Part shown: piece by piece, positions 7,947 through 15,409 of the stretch | Numbering within the stretch: the stretch's first letter is position 1 | Layout: each line of letters opens with the position of its first letter | Assembly: GCA_002816705.1 (NCBI GenBank) | Contig: MUCK01000047.1 | Location: 1-47,511, forward strand | DNA from: SAR202 cluster bacterium Casp-Chloro-G4 | GTDB lineage: Bacteria; Chloroflexota; Dehalococcoidia; Lucifugimonadales; JADFKI01 | Reading direction: 5' to 3' | Length of the DNA stretch: 47,511 nt | Notes under the pieces: model-generated | What the model saw: only the letters and a program-made list of their open reading frames with translations | What the model was told of the DNA's origin: nothing | The model's database searches: none | Program-made: the position numbers and the translations under genes

Positions 7947-8449
7947 GCGCGGCCAGTGTCCGCAGGGGGTCGTGGAAACACCCGGCTACGGGCGGCCCTG
8001 GCTTCGGCGGACTCTTTGATCTGGGCCATGTGTTTCGTCAGCACGCGCTCGAAGGTGGGCTTGGTGTAGATCATGCCGCCAAACCATCCGAAAAACGGGA
8101 ACCGCTTCCAGATGAATTCACCGTCGTGGACCAGTTCCATCTCGAACTCAGTAATTTCTTCAAAGACAAACTCTTCCCAGGCGTGGTGAAGGGGTCCGGA
8201 CATATGCCGGAAGGTTATGCGACTCGGCGGCTCCAGGGTAACTTCTTCCACAGTGTCGTAGGAGATGGGCCCCGCTTTGGTGCGGAACTTTACGACCAGT
8301 GTGTCGCCTTCACGTGAGATAACCTCTGAGGACTCGTTGTTGTCGCCTGCGAGGCGGCCACGTCCAAAGGACGACATCATCTGATAGAGGAGTTCGCGGG
8401 GAGCATTGATTCGAACACGGTGGGTCTTCAGACGTATCGGCTTTGCCAT
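7943..8449 (-). CDS. SRPBCC-family (START/Bet v1-fold) protein
   Basis: A 168-aa protein of the SRPBCC ligand-binding superfamily. The N-terminal strand HRVRINAPRELLYQMM is the typical opening of polyketide cyclase/dehydrase-like members. Then come the antiparallel strands DTLVVKFRTKAG, ISYDTVEEVTLEPPSRITFRH and FEMELVHDGEFI, and a long C-terminal helix (FERVLTKHMAQIKESAEARAARSR). Ligand and function are unknown. It lies 82 nt downstream of trpF on the same strand and may be read from the trp transcript, though nothing ties it to tryptophan synthesis. GGAGA stands 10 nt before ATG 8449. Confidence 0.75.
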   Translation of the reverse strand: MAKPIRLKTHRVRINAPRELLYQMMSSFGRGRLAGDNNESSEVISREGDTLVVKFRTKAGPISYDTVEEVTLEPPSRITFRHMSGPLHHAWEEFVFEEITEFEMELVHDGEFIWKRFPFFGWFGGMIYTKPTFERVLTKHMAQIKESAEARAARSRVFPRPPADTGRA

Positions 8450-8531
8450 GTAAGGGTGTCTCCAATTCGGGGGGCCTCAGCAGACCCTGCTTTTGGCAAT
8501 CAGATGAGCCGTATATCCGAAAGGATTTCGG

Positions 8532-9194
8532 CTAGGCAGCGCCAAATGCGCGGACGGTGTTGCCAAACGCCTTAATCTTCTCGATGTCCTTGACCCCGTC
8601 GGTCTCGACGCCCGTGGATACGTCGACGCCCCAGGGTCCAGCCGTCGACATGGCCTCGCGGACGTTCTTGGGCGTAAGCCCGCCTGCCAGTATGATGCGG
8701 TAATGTCTGGCAATCTCCGCAGCGATGTTCCAGTCGAAGGACTTGCCAGTGCCTCCCAGGGCCCCGGCGGTGTACTTATCCAGCAAGCACAGGTGCATGC
8801 GACTCACCGCATCCTCGATATGCTTGCGAAGGCCTGCCACCAGCTTTTCCTTGGGGCCGTCGTCTGCCACCTTCAGCATCTTGATGACCCAGGCCTCGAC
8901 GTTATCCCAGTAGTCAGGTGGCTCGTCGCCACAGAGTTGAGCGAAATCCAGATTGCATTTGCCGACGATGCGATTTACGTCAGGCAAAGGCTGGTTTGCA
9001 AACAAGCCTACGATACGTGGTCCGTCCGAACCCGTGTGCTTTTTGACTTCCTGGATAATCTCGGAAGCCAACTCCTCGTCTATTTGCCTACGCACGCCCG
9101 GAACGAAAACAAATCCCAAAAACGACGCGCCGGCGTCAGCTGCTGCCAACGCATCTTCCAGCGTCCTTAGGCCACATATCTTAAATTCGGTCAT
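8532..9194 (-). CDS. trpF: Phosphoribosylanthranilate isomerase
   Basis: A 220-aa TIM-barrel enzyme converting N-(5-phosphoribosyl)anthranilate to the carboxyphenylamino-deoxyribulose phosphate in tryptophan synthesis. Characteristic segments are FKICGLR with catalytic Cys7, FVPGVRRQID (family S-x-R-x-(I/V) region), QLCGDE (family Q-L-H-G), LLDKYTAGALGGTG with the general-acid aspartate, and GVDVSTGVE near the end. The usual histidine of QLHG is a cysteine here. The ATG overlaps the trpC stop as ATGA, indicating translational coupling. It is the last trp gene of the operon in this window. trpB and trpA do not follow. Confidence 0.95.
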   Translation of the reverse strand: MTEFKICGLRTLEDALAAADAGASFLGFVFVPGVRRQIDEELASEIIQEVKKHTGSDGPRIVGLFANQPLPDVNRIVGKCNLDFAQLCGDEPPDYWDNVEAWVIKMLKVADDGPKEKLVAGLRKHIEDAVSRMHLCLLDKYTAGALGGTGKSFDWNIAAEIARHYRIILAGGLTPKNVREAMSTAGPWGVDVSTGVETDGVKDIEKIKAFGNTVRAFGAA

Positions 9195-10006
9195 GCAAGC
9201 TCCCTAAGCTTTGCGCCCACGTCCGATGCCGTCACCAGAGCCTCGCCTATAAGCGCCGCGTTGGCTCCAGCCGCCTGAACCCTTACCAGGTCTTTCGGAC
9301 TGTTGATACCACTCTCGCTAATTATTATTTTATCGGAGGGAACGCGGGTTGCCAACCGCTCGGTCACGGACAGGTCTGTAATGAAGGTCCTGAGGTCGCG
9401 GTTGTTTATCCCAACTACGTCAGCGCCTGCCTTTAGCGCCACATCTACCTCAGACTCGTCATGGACTTCCACGAGGCACTGCATACCCAGCGAACCACTT
9501 AGGTCAAAAAGCTCTACCAGACATTCCGGTGATAGCATTGCCACGATGAGCAACAGGGCGTCGGCCCCATAGGCGCGGGCCTCGTAGACTTGGTACGTAT
9601 CGAAGATAAACTCTTTGCGCAGTACAGGAACGTTATGCGGATATGCTACCTCCTGAACGGCAGCCATGTAATCGATGCTGCCCTGAAAGTGGTCTACTTC
9701 CGTGAGGACGGAGATAGCCGCAGCGCCGTTGGCTACGTAGGTCTTTGCCAGGTCCACCGCATCGAAATCAGCCCGCAGAAGGCCTTTTGATGGCGAGGCC
9801 TTTTTGACCTCAGCAATTATCTTTACCTTGTCCGTGGGGTCAGCGGGGTCGCCACGAAGCGCGTCGGCAAAGTCCAGGGCAGGCTGGCGTGCTGCAATAC
9901 GACGTTGCAACTCGGCCAGGGGCATCTCGATTTTGAGACGCTCCACCTCGACTCGCTTTACGCCGACGATTTTTTTCAGAATGTCCGGGGTGCCGCCTTG
10001 TACCAA
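9191..10006 (-). CDS. trpC: Indole-3-glycerol phosphate synthase
   Basis: A 271-aa (beta/alpha)8 enzyme closing the indole ring to form indole-3-glycerol phosphate. Signature regions are KIIAEVKKASPSKG, with the catalytic lysine and the S-P-S motif, then VLTEVDHFQGS, VLRKEFIFDTYQVYEARA with the second catalytic lysine, GINNRDLRTF, SESGI and GEALV. The start is TTG at 10006, with an AGAGG site 6 nt before it. The nearest ATG is in another frame. It follows trpD after 52 nt and overlaps trpF by 4 nt. No fusion to trpF is seen, unlike the enterobacterial enzyme. Confidence 0.96.
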   Translation of the reverse strand: MVQGGTPDILKKIVGVKRVEVERLKIEMPLAELQRRIAARQPALDFADALRGDPADPTDKVKIIAEVKKASPSKGLLRADFDAVDLAKTYVANGAAAISVLTEVDHFQGSIDYMAAVQEVAYPHNVPVLRKEFIFDTYQVYEARAYGADALLLIVAMLSPECLVELFDLSGSLGMQCLVEVHDESEVDVALKAGADVVGINNRDLRTFITDLSVTERLATRVPSDKIIISESGINSPKDLVRVQAAGANAALIGEALVTASDVGAKLRELA

Positions 10007-10058
10007 TTCATTCCTCTTAGCTGGTTTTCGGAAGTCGTACCGAAACCTTAAACCCCGA

Positions 10059-11072
10059 CTATTCCAGGCTCTGACTCAGCTTCACGAAGCTCTCCATGCT
10101 GGCCTGTGCATTGCCGCTATCGATGGCTTCGGCTGCAACCCTAACTCCGTCTGCAAGGGACGACACTTTATCTGCAGCAAGCAAAGCCGCCGCTGCATTT
10201 ATCAGCACTATGTCTCTCGCTGGTCCGGTCTTGCCGGCCAAAACTTCACGCAATATCCGCGCGCTCTCTTCCACGCCGCCTGCCTGAATAGCCGACGTTG
10301 GCGACGAAGACAAACCCACATCGGCTGGACTTATAGACTTCTCAGTGACAACGCCGCCTTGCATCTCCCAAACCTGTGTCGGGCCGCTAAGGGAAATCTC
10401 GTCCAGGCCATCGCCGCCATGCACCACCAGCGCGTGAGTGCTGCCCAACTTGGCGAGGACCTGCGCCATCTTATCGGCTACAGCAGGGTCTGCCACGCCT
10501 ATGACCTGTGACTGGGCTCCCGCCGGATTGGTAAGAGGCCCAAGGATGTTGAATACCGTCCGTATGCCAATCTCCCGACGCGGACCTGCGGCAAATCGCA
10601 TAGACGGGTGGAAAGTCTGAGCAAACATGAAGCCAAAATTCGTTTCGAGTAGACAGCGTTCCACGCCTTCTGGACCGAGGTCGATCTTTACGCCAATGCT
10701 CTCCAATACGTCTGCGCTGCCACATGCGCCGGACATTGCCCGATTGCCGTGCTTGGCAACCTTAACGCCAGCGCCAGCCACCACAAAGGCCGCCGTGGTC
10801 GATATGTTGAAGGTGCCGGAGGCGTCGCCCCCTGTGCCACAGGTGTCCACCAGCGCGCCCTCGACGTTGACGTGCAACGACTTCTCCCGCATAACCTGAG
10901 CCATGCCGGTGATCTCGTCTACAGTCTCGCCCTTAATGCGCAACGCCGTCACGAAGGCTCCGAACTGCGCAGGCGTGGCCTCGCCGGTCATTATCTCTTC
11001 CATTGCCTGCGCGGCTTCTTCGACTGTAAGGGAACGGCCCTCCACGGCTGCTTCTATGGCTTCTCGAATCAT
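10059..11072 (-). CDS. trpD: Anthranilate phosphoribosyltransferase
   Basis: A 337-aa homolog of TrpD, which transfers phosphoribose from PRPP to anthranilate. The glycine-rich VDTCGTGGDASGTFNIST segment binds PRPP and Mg. KHGNRAMSGACGSADVLE is the second signature. FAQTFHPSMRFAAGPRREIGIRTVFNILGP carries the anthranilate-site arginine and the conserved N-P-A-G that follows. Full length for the family, with helical N-terminal domain and no TrpG fusion. The ATG overlaps the trpG stop by 4 nt (ATGA), so it should be coupled to the glutamine amidotransferase gene. Confidence 0.97.
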   Translation of the reverse strand: MIREAIEAAVEGRSLTVEEAAQAMEEIMTGEATPAQFGAFVTALRIKGETVDEITGMAQVMREKSLHVNVEGALVDTCGTGGDASGTFNISTTAAFVVAGAGVKVAKHGNRAMSGACGSADVLESIGVKIDLGPEGVERCLLETNFGFMFAQTFHPSMRFAAGPRREIGIRTVFNILGPLTNPAGAQSQVIGVADPAVADKMAQVLAKLGSTHALVVHGGDGLDEISLSGPTQVWEMQGGVVTEKSISPADVGLSSSPTSAIQAGGVEESARILREVLAGKTGPARDIVLINAAAALLAADKVSSLADGVRVAAEAIDSGNAQASMESFVKLSQSLE

Positions 11073-11659
11073 CTGTCTTCACCGTTTGCCTGCGGGCCGC
11101 TCTCCAAAAAATTTCGTAGGAGATCGTGGCCCACTTCGGTCATGATCGACTCTGGGTGGAACTGGATTCCCTCCACAGGGTGTTCCTTATGCCTTACGCC
11201 CATGACGATGCCGTTGTCCGTCCACGCGGAGACCTCCAGGTCGTCTGGCAAATCCTCTTTATAGACCGCCAGTGAGTGGTAGCGTATGGCCTTGAATGGG
11301 TTGGGGAGGCCTTTATATACGCCCTTGCCGTCGTGGTGAATCAAGGACATCTTGCCGTGCATTATCTCCCCCGCGCCGCCAACGGTGCCGCCGTAGGCGT
11401 AGCCTATGCACTGGTGACCAAGGCACACGCCTAGCATGGGTATCTTAGCGCCGAACCGCCTGATTACCTCGGGCGATATGCCAGCCTTCTCGGGAGTCTT
11501 GGGACCGGGAGAGACCACGATTTTCTCCGGCGCCATCTCCTCGATCTCCTCGATGGTTATCTCGTCGTTACGCACCACTTTCACGTCGGCGCCCAGTTCA
11601 CACAGGTATTGGTACAGGTTATACGTGAAGCTATCGTAGTTGTCTATTAGCAGTATCAT
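11069..11659 (-). CDS. trpG: Anthranilate/aminodeoxychorismate synthase glutamine amidotransferase subunit
   Basis: A 196-aa class I glutamine amidotransferase supplying ammonia to TrpE. The catalytic triad is visible as Cys79 in GVCLGHQ, His168 and Glu170 in QFHPES. N-terminal IDNYDSFTYNL and SPGPKTPEKAG are typical of TrpG/PabA. In bacteria without a separate pabA it often serves folate synthesis too, and that cannot be judged here. A GGAG site precedes ATG 11659. It lies 25 nt after trpE and overlaps trpD by 4 nt. Confidence 0.95.
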   Translation of the reverse strand: MILLIDNYDSFTYNLYQYLCELGADVKVVRNDEITIEEIEEMAPEKIVVSPGPKTPEKAGISPEVIRRFGAKIPMLGVCLGHQCIGYAYGGTVGGAGEIMHGKMSLIHHDGKGVYKGLPNPFKAIRYHSLAVYKEDLPDDLEVSAWTDNGIVMGVRHKEHPVEGIQFHPESIMTEVGHDLLRNFLESGPQANGEDR

Positions 11660-11684
11660 GATTTTTCTCCAGTCAAACCGCCGC

Positions 11685-13136
11685 CTATTCCGGCGAGCCT
11701 TCTAACTCAGCCTGGTCGATGGCCCGTAATACAGCGGAGGCCTTGTGTAACGTTTCGCGGTACTCAGTGTCCGGCACGCTGTCGTACACGATGCCCCCTC
11801 CGGCCTGGGCGTACGCCACGCCGTCCTTCACCACCAGGGTGCGAATGGCAATGGCCGTGTCCATGTTGCCCGAGAAGTCGAAGTAGCCCACGGCGCCCGC
11901 GTAAGGTCCGCGCTTGTCAGGCTCCAGCTCGGCGATAATCTCCATGGCTCGTATTTTTGGCGCGCCGGATACAGTGCCGGCAGGGAAGCATGCCCTTAAC
12001 GCGTCGAAGCTGGTGTAGTCCTTGCGCAGCTTGCCCGTCACGTGGGAGACGAGGTGCATGACGTGGGAGTAACGCTCCACGTCCATAAGCTGCGTGACTT
12101 CTACTGTGCCGGGCTCACTGACCCGCCCGATGTCATTGCGCCCGAGGTCTAGCAGCATGATGTGCTCTGCCTGTTCTTTCTCGTCGTTGCGCAGTTCCGC
12201 CTCCAGCGCATCGTCCTCAGCGGCGTTGGCCCCACGAGGTCGGGTACCCGCAATTGGGTGCGTCGCTACTACGCCGTTTTCCACCTGCACCAGCATCTCC
12301 GGCGACGCCCCGACTATCTGGAATCCGTCCAGCTCGAGGTAGTACATGTACGGCGAAGGATTGATGGCCCTGAGGGCTCGATAGATCTGGAATGGGTGAG
12401 CGGTGGTGGGCCTTGCCAACCGCTGGGCGACGACGGTCTGTATGACATCGCCCGCAACTATGTACTCCTTAACGCGCTCCACCATAGCCTCGTGCTGGTC
12501 CTTTGTTACGTTGGAGTCCATGGCCGCTTTCTGCGTCACGACGGCGTCTTCCGTATGGGGCAGGTTGATCGGTCCTTGCAGCCTTCCAACGATTTCCTCG
12601 ATGCGATTCACCGCGTCGGCATAAGAGGAGTCGATATCACCATCCAACTCCAGGTGGCTAACCACCAGCATTTTGTGGCGCGGGTGATCGAAGACCAGGA
12701 ACGTGTTGGCAAACATGAAAATGGACTCTGGAACGTCTGTGGCCACTTTCTTCGGAGATGGCAGCTTCTCGAAATAGCCCACGGTCTCATAGGAAAGGTA
12801 TCCCACGGCCCCGCCATTGAAGCGCGGTAGCTCCGGCACGCTCACGACCTTGTACTGGGATAGCTCTTTCTCTATTAGTATGAGCGGGTCCACGGCGCCG
12901 TACTCCTGACCGGGCCCGGTTTTGATGATCTTATGTGGCTCAGTCCCTATGAAGCTGAACCGTGCTATGCGCTCGCCGCCCTCCACGCTCTCCAGCAGGA
13001 AGGAGTAAGGTGCCCGCGCTACCTTGAGGTAAGCGGACACCGGCGTTTCCAGGTCCGCGCTGATTTCGCGGAAAATTGGAATCAGGTTTCCCTGGTCCGC
13101 CAGCTTCCGCACCTGTTCTAGCGTTGGTTGGTACAT
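11685..13136 (-). CDS. trpE: Anthranilate synthase component I
   Basis: A 483-aa chorismate-utilising enzyme making anthranilate with ammonia from TrpG. The N-terminal YSFLLESVEGG contains the L-L-E-S element of the tryptophan feedback site, so allosteric inhibition is likely retained. The catalytic C-terminal part shows GDVIQTVVAQR, IVGASPEMLV, THPIAGTRPRG, EHIMLLDLGRNDIGRV, the FPAGTVSGAPKIRAMEII block and AQAGGGIVYDS, all diagnostic of the chorismate-binding fold. Length suits TrpE better than PabB. It sits 46 nt after trpS and 25 nt before trpG. Confidence 0.96.
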   Translation of the reverse strand: MYQPTLEQVRKLADQGNLIPIFREISADLETPVSAYLKVARAPYSFLLESVEGGERIARFSFIGTEPHKIIKTGPGQEYGAVDPLILIEKELSQYKVVSVPELPRFNGGAVGYLSYETVGYFEKLPSPKKVATDVPESIFMFANTFLVFDHPRHKMLVVSHLELDGDIDSSYADAVNRIEEIVGRLQGPINLPHTEDAVVTQKAAMDSNVTKDQHEAMVERVKEYIVAGDVIQTVVAQRLARPTTAHPFQIYRALRAINPSPYMYYLELDGFQIVGASPEMLVQVENGVVATHPIAGTRPRGANAAEDDALEAELRNDEKEQAEHIMLLDLGRNDIGRVSEPGTVEVTQLMDVERYSHVMHLVSHVTGKLRKDYTSFDALRACFPAGTVSGAPKIRAMEIIAELEPDKRGPYAGAVGYFDFSGNMDTAIAIRTLVVKDGVAYAQAGGGIVYDSVPDTEYRETLHKASAVLRAIDQAELEGSPE

Positions 13137-13182
13137 GTTAATTGTCCTTACCGTTCGACGTGATGGCCGGTCAGGTAGACGA

Positions 13183-14226
13183 CTAGCCTCGGGGTAATGT
13201 GAGACCCACTTTCCTCTTTAGCTCGTCCATCTTTGGCGTAGAGACAGAAGCGGCGTGCTCCGCGCCTCTGGCCAGAAGCCTGTCCAGCTCACTCACGTCG
13301 TCCATTATTTCGTGATATCGCTTTTGAATGGGCATCAACTCTTCGGTAACAACCTCTGCCACACGGGCCTTGAGGTCGCCGTAACCCCTGGCATCCGCAA
13401 AGTCGTTTTCTACCTCGGACGTATTGCGCCCTGTGATGACCTTGTATATGCCGAGAAGGTTGTTAACTCCCGCTCGCTCCGGATCATTTGAAAAGGTAAT
13501 ATCTTTGCCGGAGTCCGTCACGGCCCGCTTAAAGGAGCGCTCGATTTCCTTGGGATCGTCAAGCATGCCAATAGCGTGGCCCCGGATGTGCGAAAAGCTC
13601 TTGGACATTTTCGCGGTCGGGTCGTTCAGTCCCATGACCCTGGCCCCAACCTCTGCGATTACAGCCTGAGGCACCACGAAAGTCTCGCCATACAAATGAT
13701 TGAAGCGTTCCGCGATGTCTCTTGCCAGCTCAACATGCTGACGCTGGTCCTCGCCCACAGGCACCTCGTGGGTGTCGTACAGCAGTATGTCTCCCGCCAT
13801 CAGCACGGGGTAGTCCAGCAGACCAGCGGACACCCGCTCCTGGTTGGCGGACTTGTCTTTGAACTGGGTCATGCGTTCCAACCAGCCCATAGGCGTAACG
13901 CAATTCAATATCCAACACGCCTCGGCGTGGGCCGGGACGTGGCTCTGGATAAAGACGGTGCTCCTTTCGGGGTCCAACCCGGCTGCGAAAAGAATGGCGG
14001 CCAAGGACCGAGTCTGGCGGAGCAGTTGCTCCGGGTCCTGGTACACCGTGATGGCGTGTAAGTCCACCAGGCAGAAGAAGTTAGTTTTTTCCGACTGCCG
14101 CTCCACCCAGCCTTTTATCGCACCCAAGTAGTTCCCCAGTTGCACGTCGCCCGAGGGCTGTATGCCGCTGAACACCCTTCGCTTGCTGGGCGCTTCTGAT
14201 TCTCTTGTCAATTCACTGGTTTGCAT
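13183..14226 (-). CDS. trpS: Tryptophanyl-tRNA synthetase
   Basis: A 347-aa class I aminoacyl-tRNA synthetase charging tRNA-Trp. The HIGH-equivalent is GNYLG at 31-35, after SGIQPSGDVQL. The KMSKS loop is exact at 206-210. The tryptophan pocket segment GEDQRQHVELARDIAERFN is typical. The protein carries a short polar N-terminal extension (about 15 residues) before the conserved RRVFSGIQPSG. It is the first gene after the T-box leader and is followed by trpE at 46 nt, so charging and synthesis of tryptophan appear to share one tRNA-responsive promoter. Confidence 0.96.
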   Translation of the reverse strand: MQTSELTRESEAPSKRRVFSGIQPSGDVQLGNYLGAIKGWVERQSEKTNFFCLVDLHAITVYQDPEQLLRQTRSLAAILFAAGLDPERSTVFIQSHVPAHAEACWILNCVTPMGWLERMTQFKDKSANQERVSAGLLDYPVLMAGDILLYDTHEVPVGEDQRQHVELARDIAERFNHLYGETFVVPQAVIAEVGARVMGLNDPTAKMSKSFSHIRGHAIGMLDDPKEIERSFKRAVTDSGKDITFSNDPERAGVNNLLGIYKVITGRNTSEVENDFADARGYGDLKARVAEVVTEELMPIQKRYHEIMDDVSELDRLLARGAEHAASVSTPKMDELKRKVGLTLPRG

Positions 14227-14386
14227 TATTCGTATCGCCTAGCGAAATCTTCAGTATTTAGTAGACGCTGGTCATTCGGTGTGTCCTAGGTTAAAGATCC
14301 GCCCCTAGGCCACAAGCACGCGCAGAAAGATCCCATTGCGCTGCACCTCCGTGTTCCAATTTCCAAATATCAAGAACAATTAGGCA

Positions 14387-14418
14387 ATAAAAAAACCCGC
14401 CCTAGCAAGGGACGGGTT
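14387..14418 (-). terminator. Intrinsic terminator of the T-box leader
   Basis: On the minus strand, AACCCGTCCCT pairs with AGGGCGGGTT around a short TGCT loop (14394-14418), then a run of seven T. It lies directly after the T-box sequence, whose AGGGTGG can compete for the 5 prime arm and form the antiterminator. Confidence 0.9.
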
Positions 14419-14692
14419 CTAACCGTGGTGCCACCCTAATTCGCCATCCAAAGCCGCTTCCAGCTCGAATGACCTCTTGTTCGGGCACGGAGCCAATCGT
14501 TCTGGCTCGATACCCTGGGCTTCAGTAACGGTGCCCTTCCGTCCACGCCTACAGTCCGCTTGAGGCAGACCTTCGGGCGGCAGCTCCCAGGTCCATTCAG
14601 TCCCTGCGCTTAGCGCCGGCTCACACCTTACCCGGCTCTCTGAGCTTCGCTGGAGACCTACTAGTCCTGTTCGTAGCCTTTTTTTGTTAATT
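14387..14692 (-). ncRNA. T-box riboswitch leader, tryptophan (UGG) specifier
   Basis: The conserved T-box sequence AGGGTGGCACCACGG lies at 14423-14437, read on the minus strand, immediately upstream of the terminator at 14387-14418. About 155 nt further upstream is GACTGAATGGACCTGG. There TGG (14593-14595) is followed by a purine, as expected of a specifier loop on the 3 prime side of Stem I. The first gene downstream is trpS, which agrees with a Trp specifier. Known mechanism: uncharged tRNA-Trp binds the specifier and the T-box bulge, stabilises the antiterminator and lets transcription continue. The region between the terminator and trpS (14227-14386) is non-coding leader. Confidence 0.93.
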
Positions 14693-14698
14693 GAATTT

Positions 14699-14728
14699 AC
14701 TATAAGTGCGATTCGCCAGGCCTGTCAA
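14699..14728 (-). promoter_or_regulatory. Promoter of the T-box/trp operon
   Basis: TTGACA (complement of 14723-14728) and TATAGT (complement of 14699-14704) are separated by 18 nt, a near-consensus vegetative promoter. Transcription should begin close to 14692, just before the first T-box helices. Confidence 0.85.
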
Positions 14729-14748
14729 GACCATTGCGTCCAGCGCGA

Positions 14749-14934
14749 TTACTTGTCGGACGCGAGCATGCCGTTCTGAGCCCAATTGTCCTTGGGAATG
14801 TCCTCAAAGACAATTATGGTGGAGTCAGGGGTCGTCTGGGTAATGTTGACCATTGCGTCCGTGATTACCCTGGCCAGCTCCGCCTTCTGTGCGTGGCTTC
14901 TGCCGGGCCACATCTCGATTCGTACTATCGGCAT
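14749..14934 (-). CDS. 4-oxalocrotonate tautomerase-family protein
   Basis: A 61-aa protein of the tautomerase (4-OT/MIF) superfamily. After removal of Met1 the N-terminal proline of MPIVRIEMWPGRSHAQKAEL would be the catalytic base. The two arginines at about positions 5 and 12 suit the carboxylate-binding roles known from 4-OT. ATG 14934 follows CTGGAGGGG. Longer in-frame readings upstream run into the gap before the GerW-like gene and break the proline-1 rule. Members act on 2-oxo-enoates in aromatic meta-cleavage or on unknown enols. No meta-cleavage pathway is present nearby, so the substrate is open. It ends just before the T-box promoter. Confidence 0.85.
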   Translation of the reverse strand: MPIVRIEMWPGRSHAQKAELARVITDAMVNITQTTPDSTIIVFEDIPKDNWAQNGMLASDK

Positions 14935-15004
14935 CGTCCCCTCCAGTTGAGTTACCCCGTCAAATTGTAACCGTTTCAGTGAATGCATTCCATTAAATAG
15001 TTCT

Positions 15005-15382
15005 TTATGACCCTTTTCGCCTGCGCCGTCGCCTGAACAAAAAGAACCCTGCCAGTAGACCCATAATAGCCCAACGTGTGGCCTTCTGGTGTCCCTCAAT
15101 GGAGACGAAGCGCGTCTCTCCCGGTGTTATCTCAATGAAGCCGACGGGGCGGACTTCAACCCCTCCGCCGCCACCACCGCCTTTTCCACCTGCTGGGCGG
15201 GCAACGGTGCCTTCGTCGCCTGCCTCCCCCTCGCCAAACCCTGCGCCGAATCCGAAGCGCACCCTGGCAACCGGGATGATCGTTTTGCCCTCGGCAATAA
15301 TGGGATCGCCATAAACTGTCTTAACGGTGGCGGTAGTCTGAAGGCGTTCCGATATGGTTTTGAATATATTTTGCAAGGTCAC
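15005..15382 (-). CDS. GerW/YtfJ-family protein with C-terminal membrane anchor
   Basis: A 125-aa protein of the GerW (YtfJ) family. The N-terminal ISERLQTTATVKTVYGDPI and the PVARVRFGFGAGFG core are typical. A Gly-rich stretch follows (AGGKGGGGGGGVEVRPVGFIEI), then one hydrophobic helix (AIMGLLAGFFLF) and a run of six arginines, RRRRRRKGS. The original GerW acts in Bacillus spore germination, but relatives occur in many non-spore formers, so sporulation should not be inferred. It starts at GTG 15382 with GGAGG upstream. coaBC lies 27 nt upstream on the same strand. Function unknown; the arginine tail should face the cytoplasm. Confidence 0.8.
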   Translation of the reverse strand: MTLQNIFKTISERLQTTATVKTVYGDPIIAEGKTIIPVARVRFGFGAGFGEGEAGDEGTVARPAGGKGGGGGGGVEVRPVGFIEITPGETRFVSIEGHQKATRWAIMGLLAGFFLFRRRRRRKGS

Positions 15383-15409
15383 CGCGACGCCTCCAGCCGG
15401 TTTTAAGGG

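Noticed and set aside
14401-14700. Trp leader-peptide attenuation
   Set aside because: No short ORF with tandem Trp codons; the T-box core and specifier explain the leader.
15005-15382. Evidence for sporulation from the GerW-like gene
   Set aside because: The family is common in non-sporulating bacteria and no other spore gene is present.
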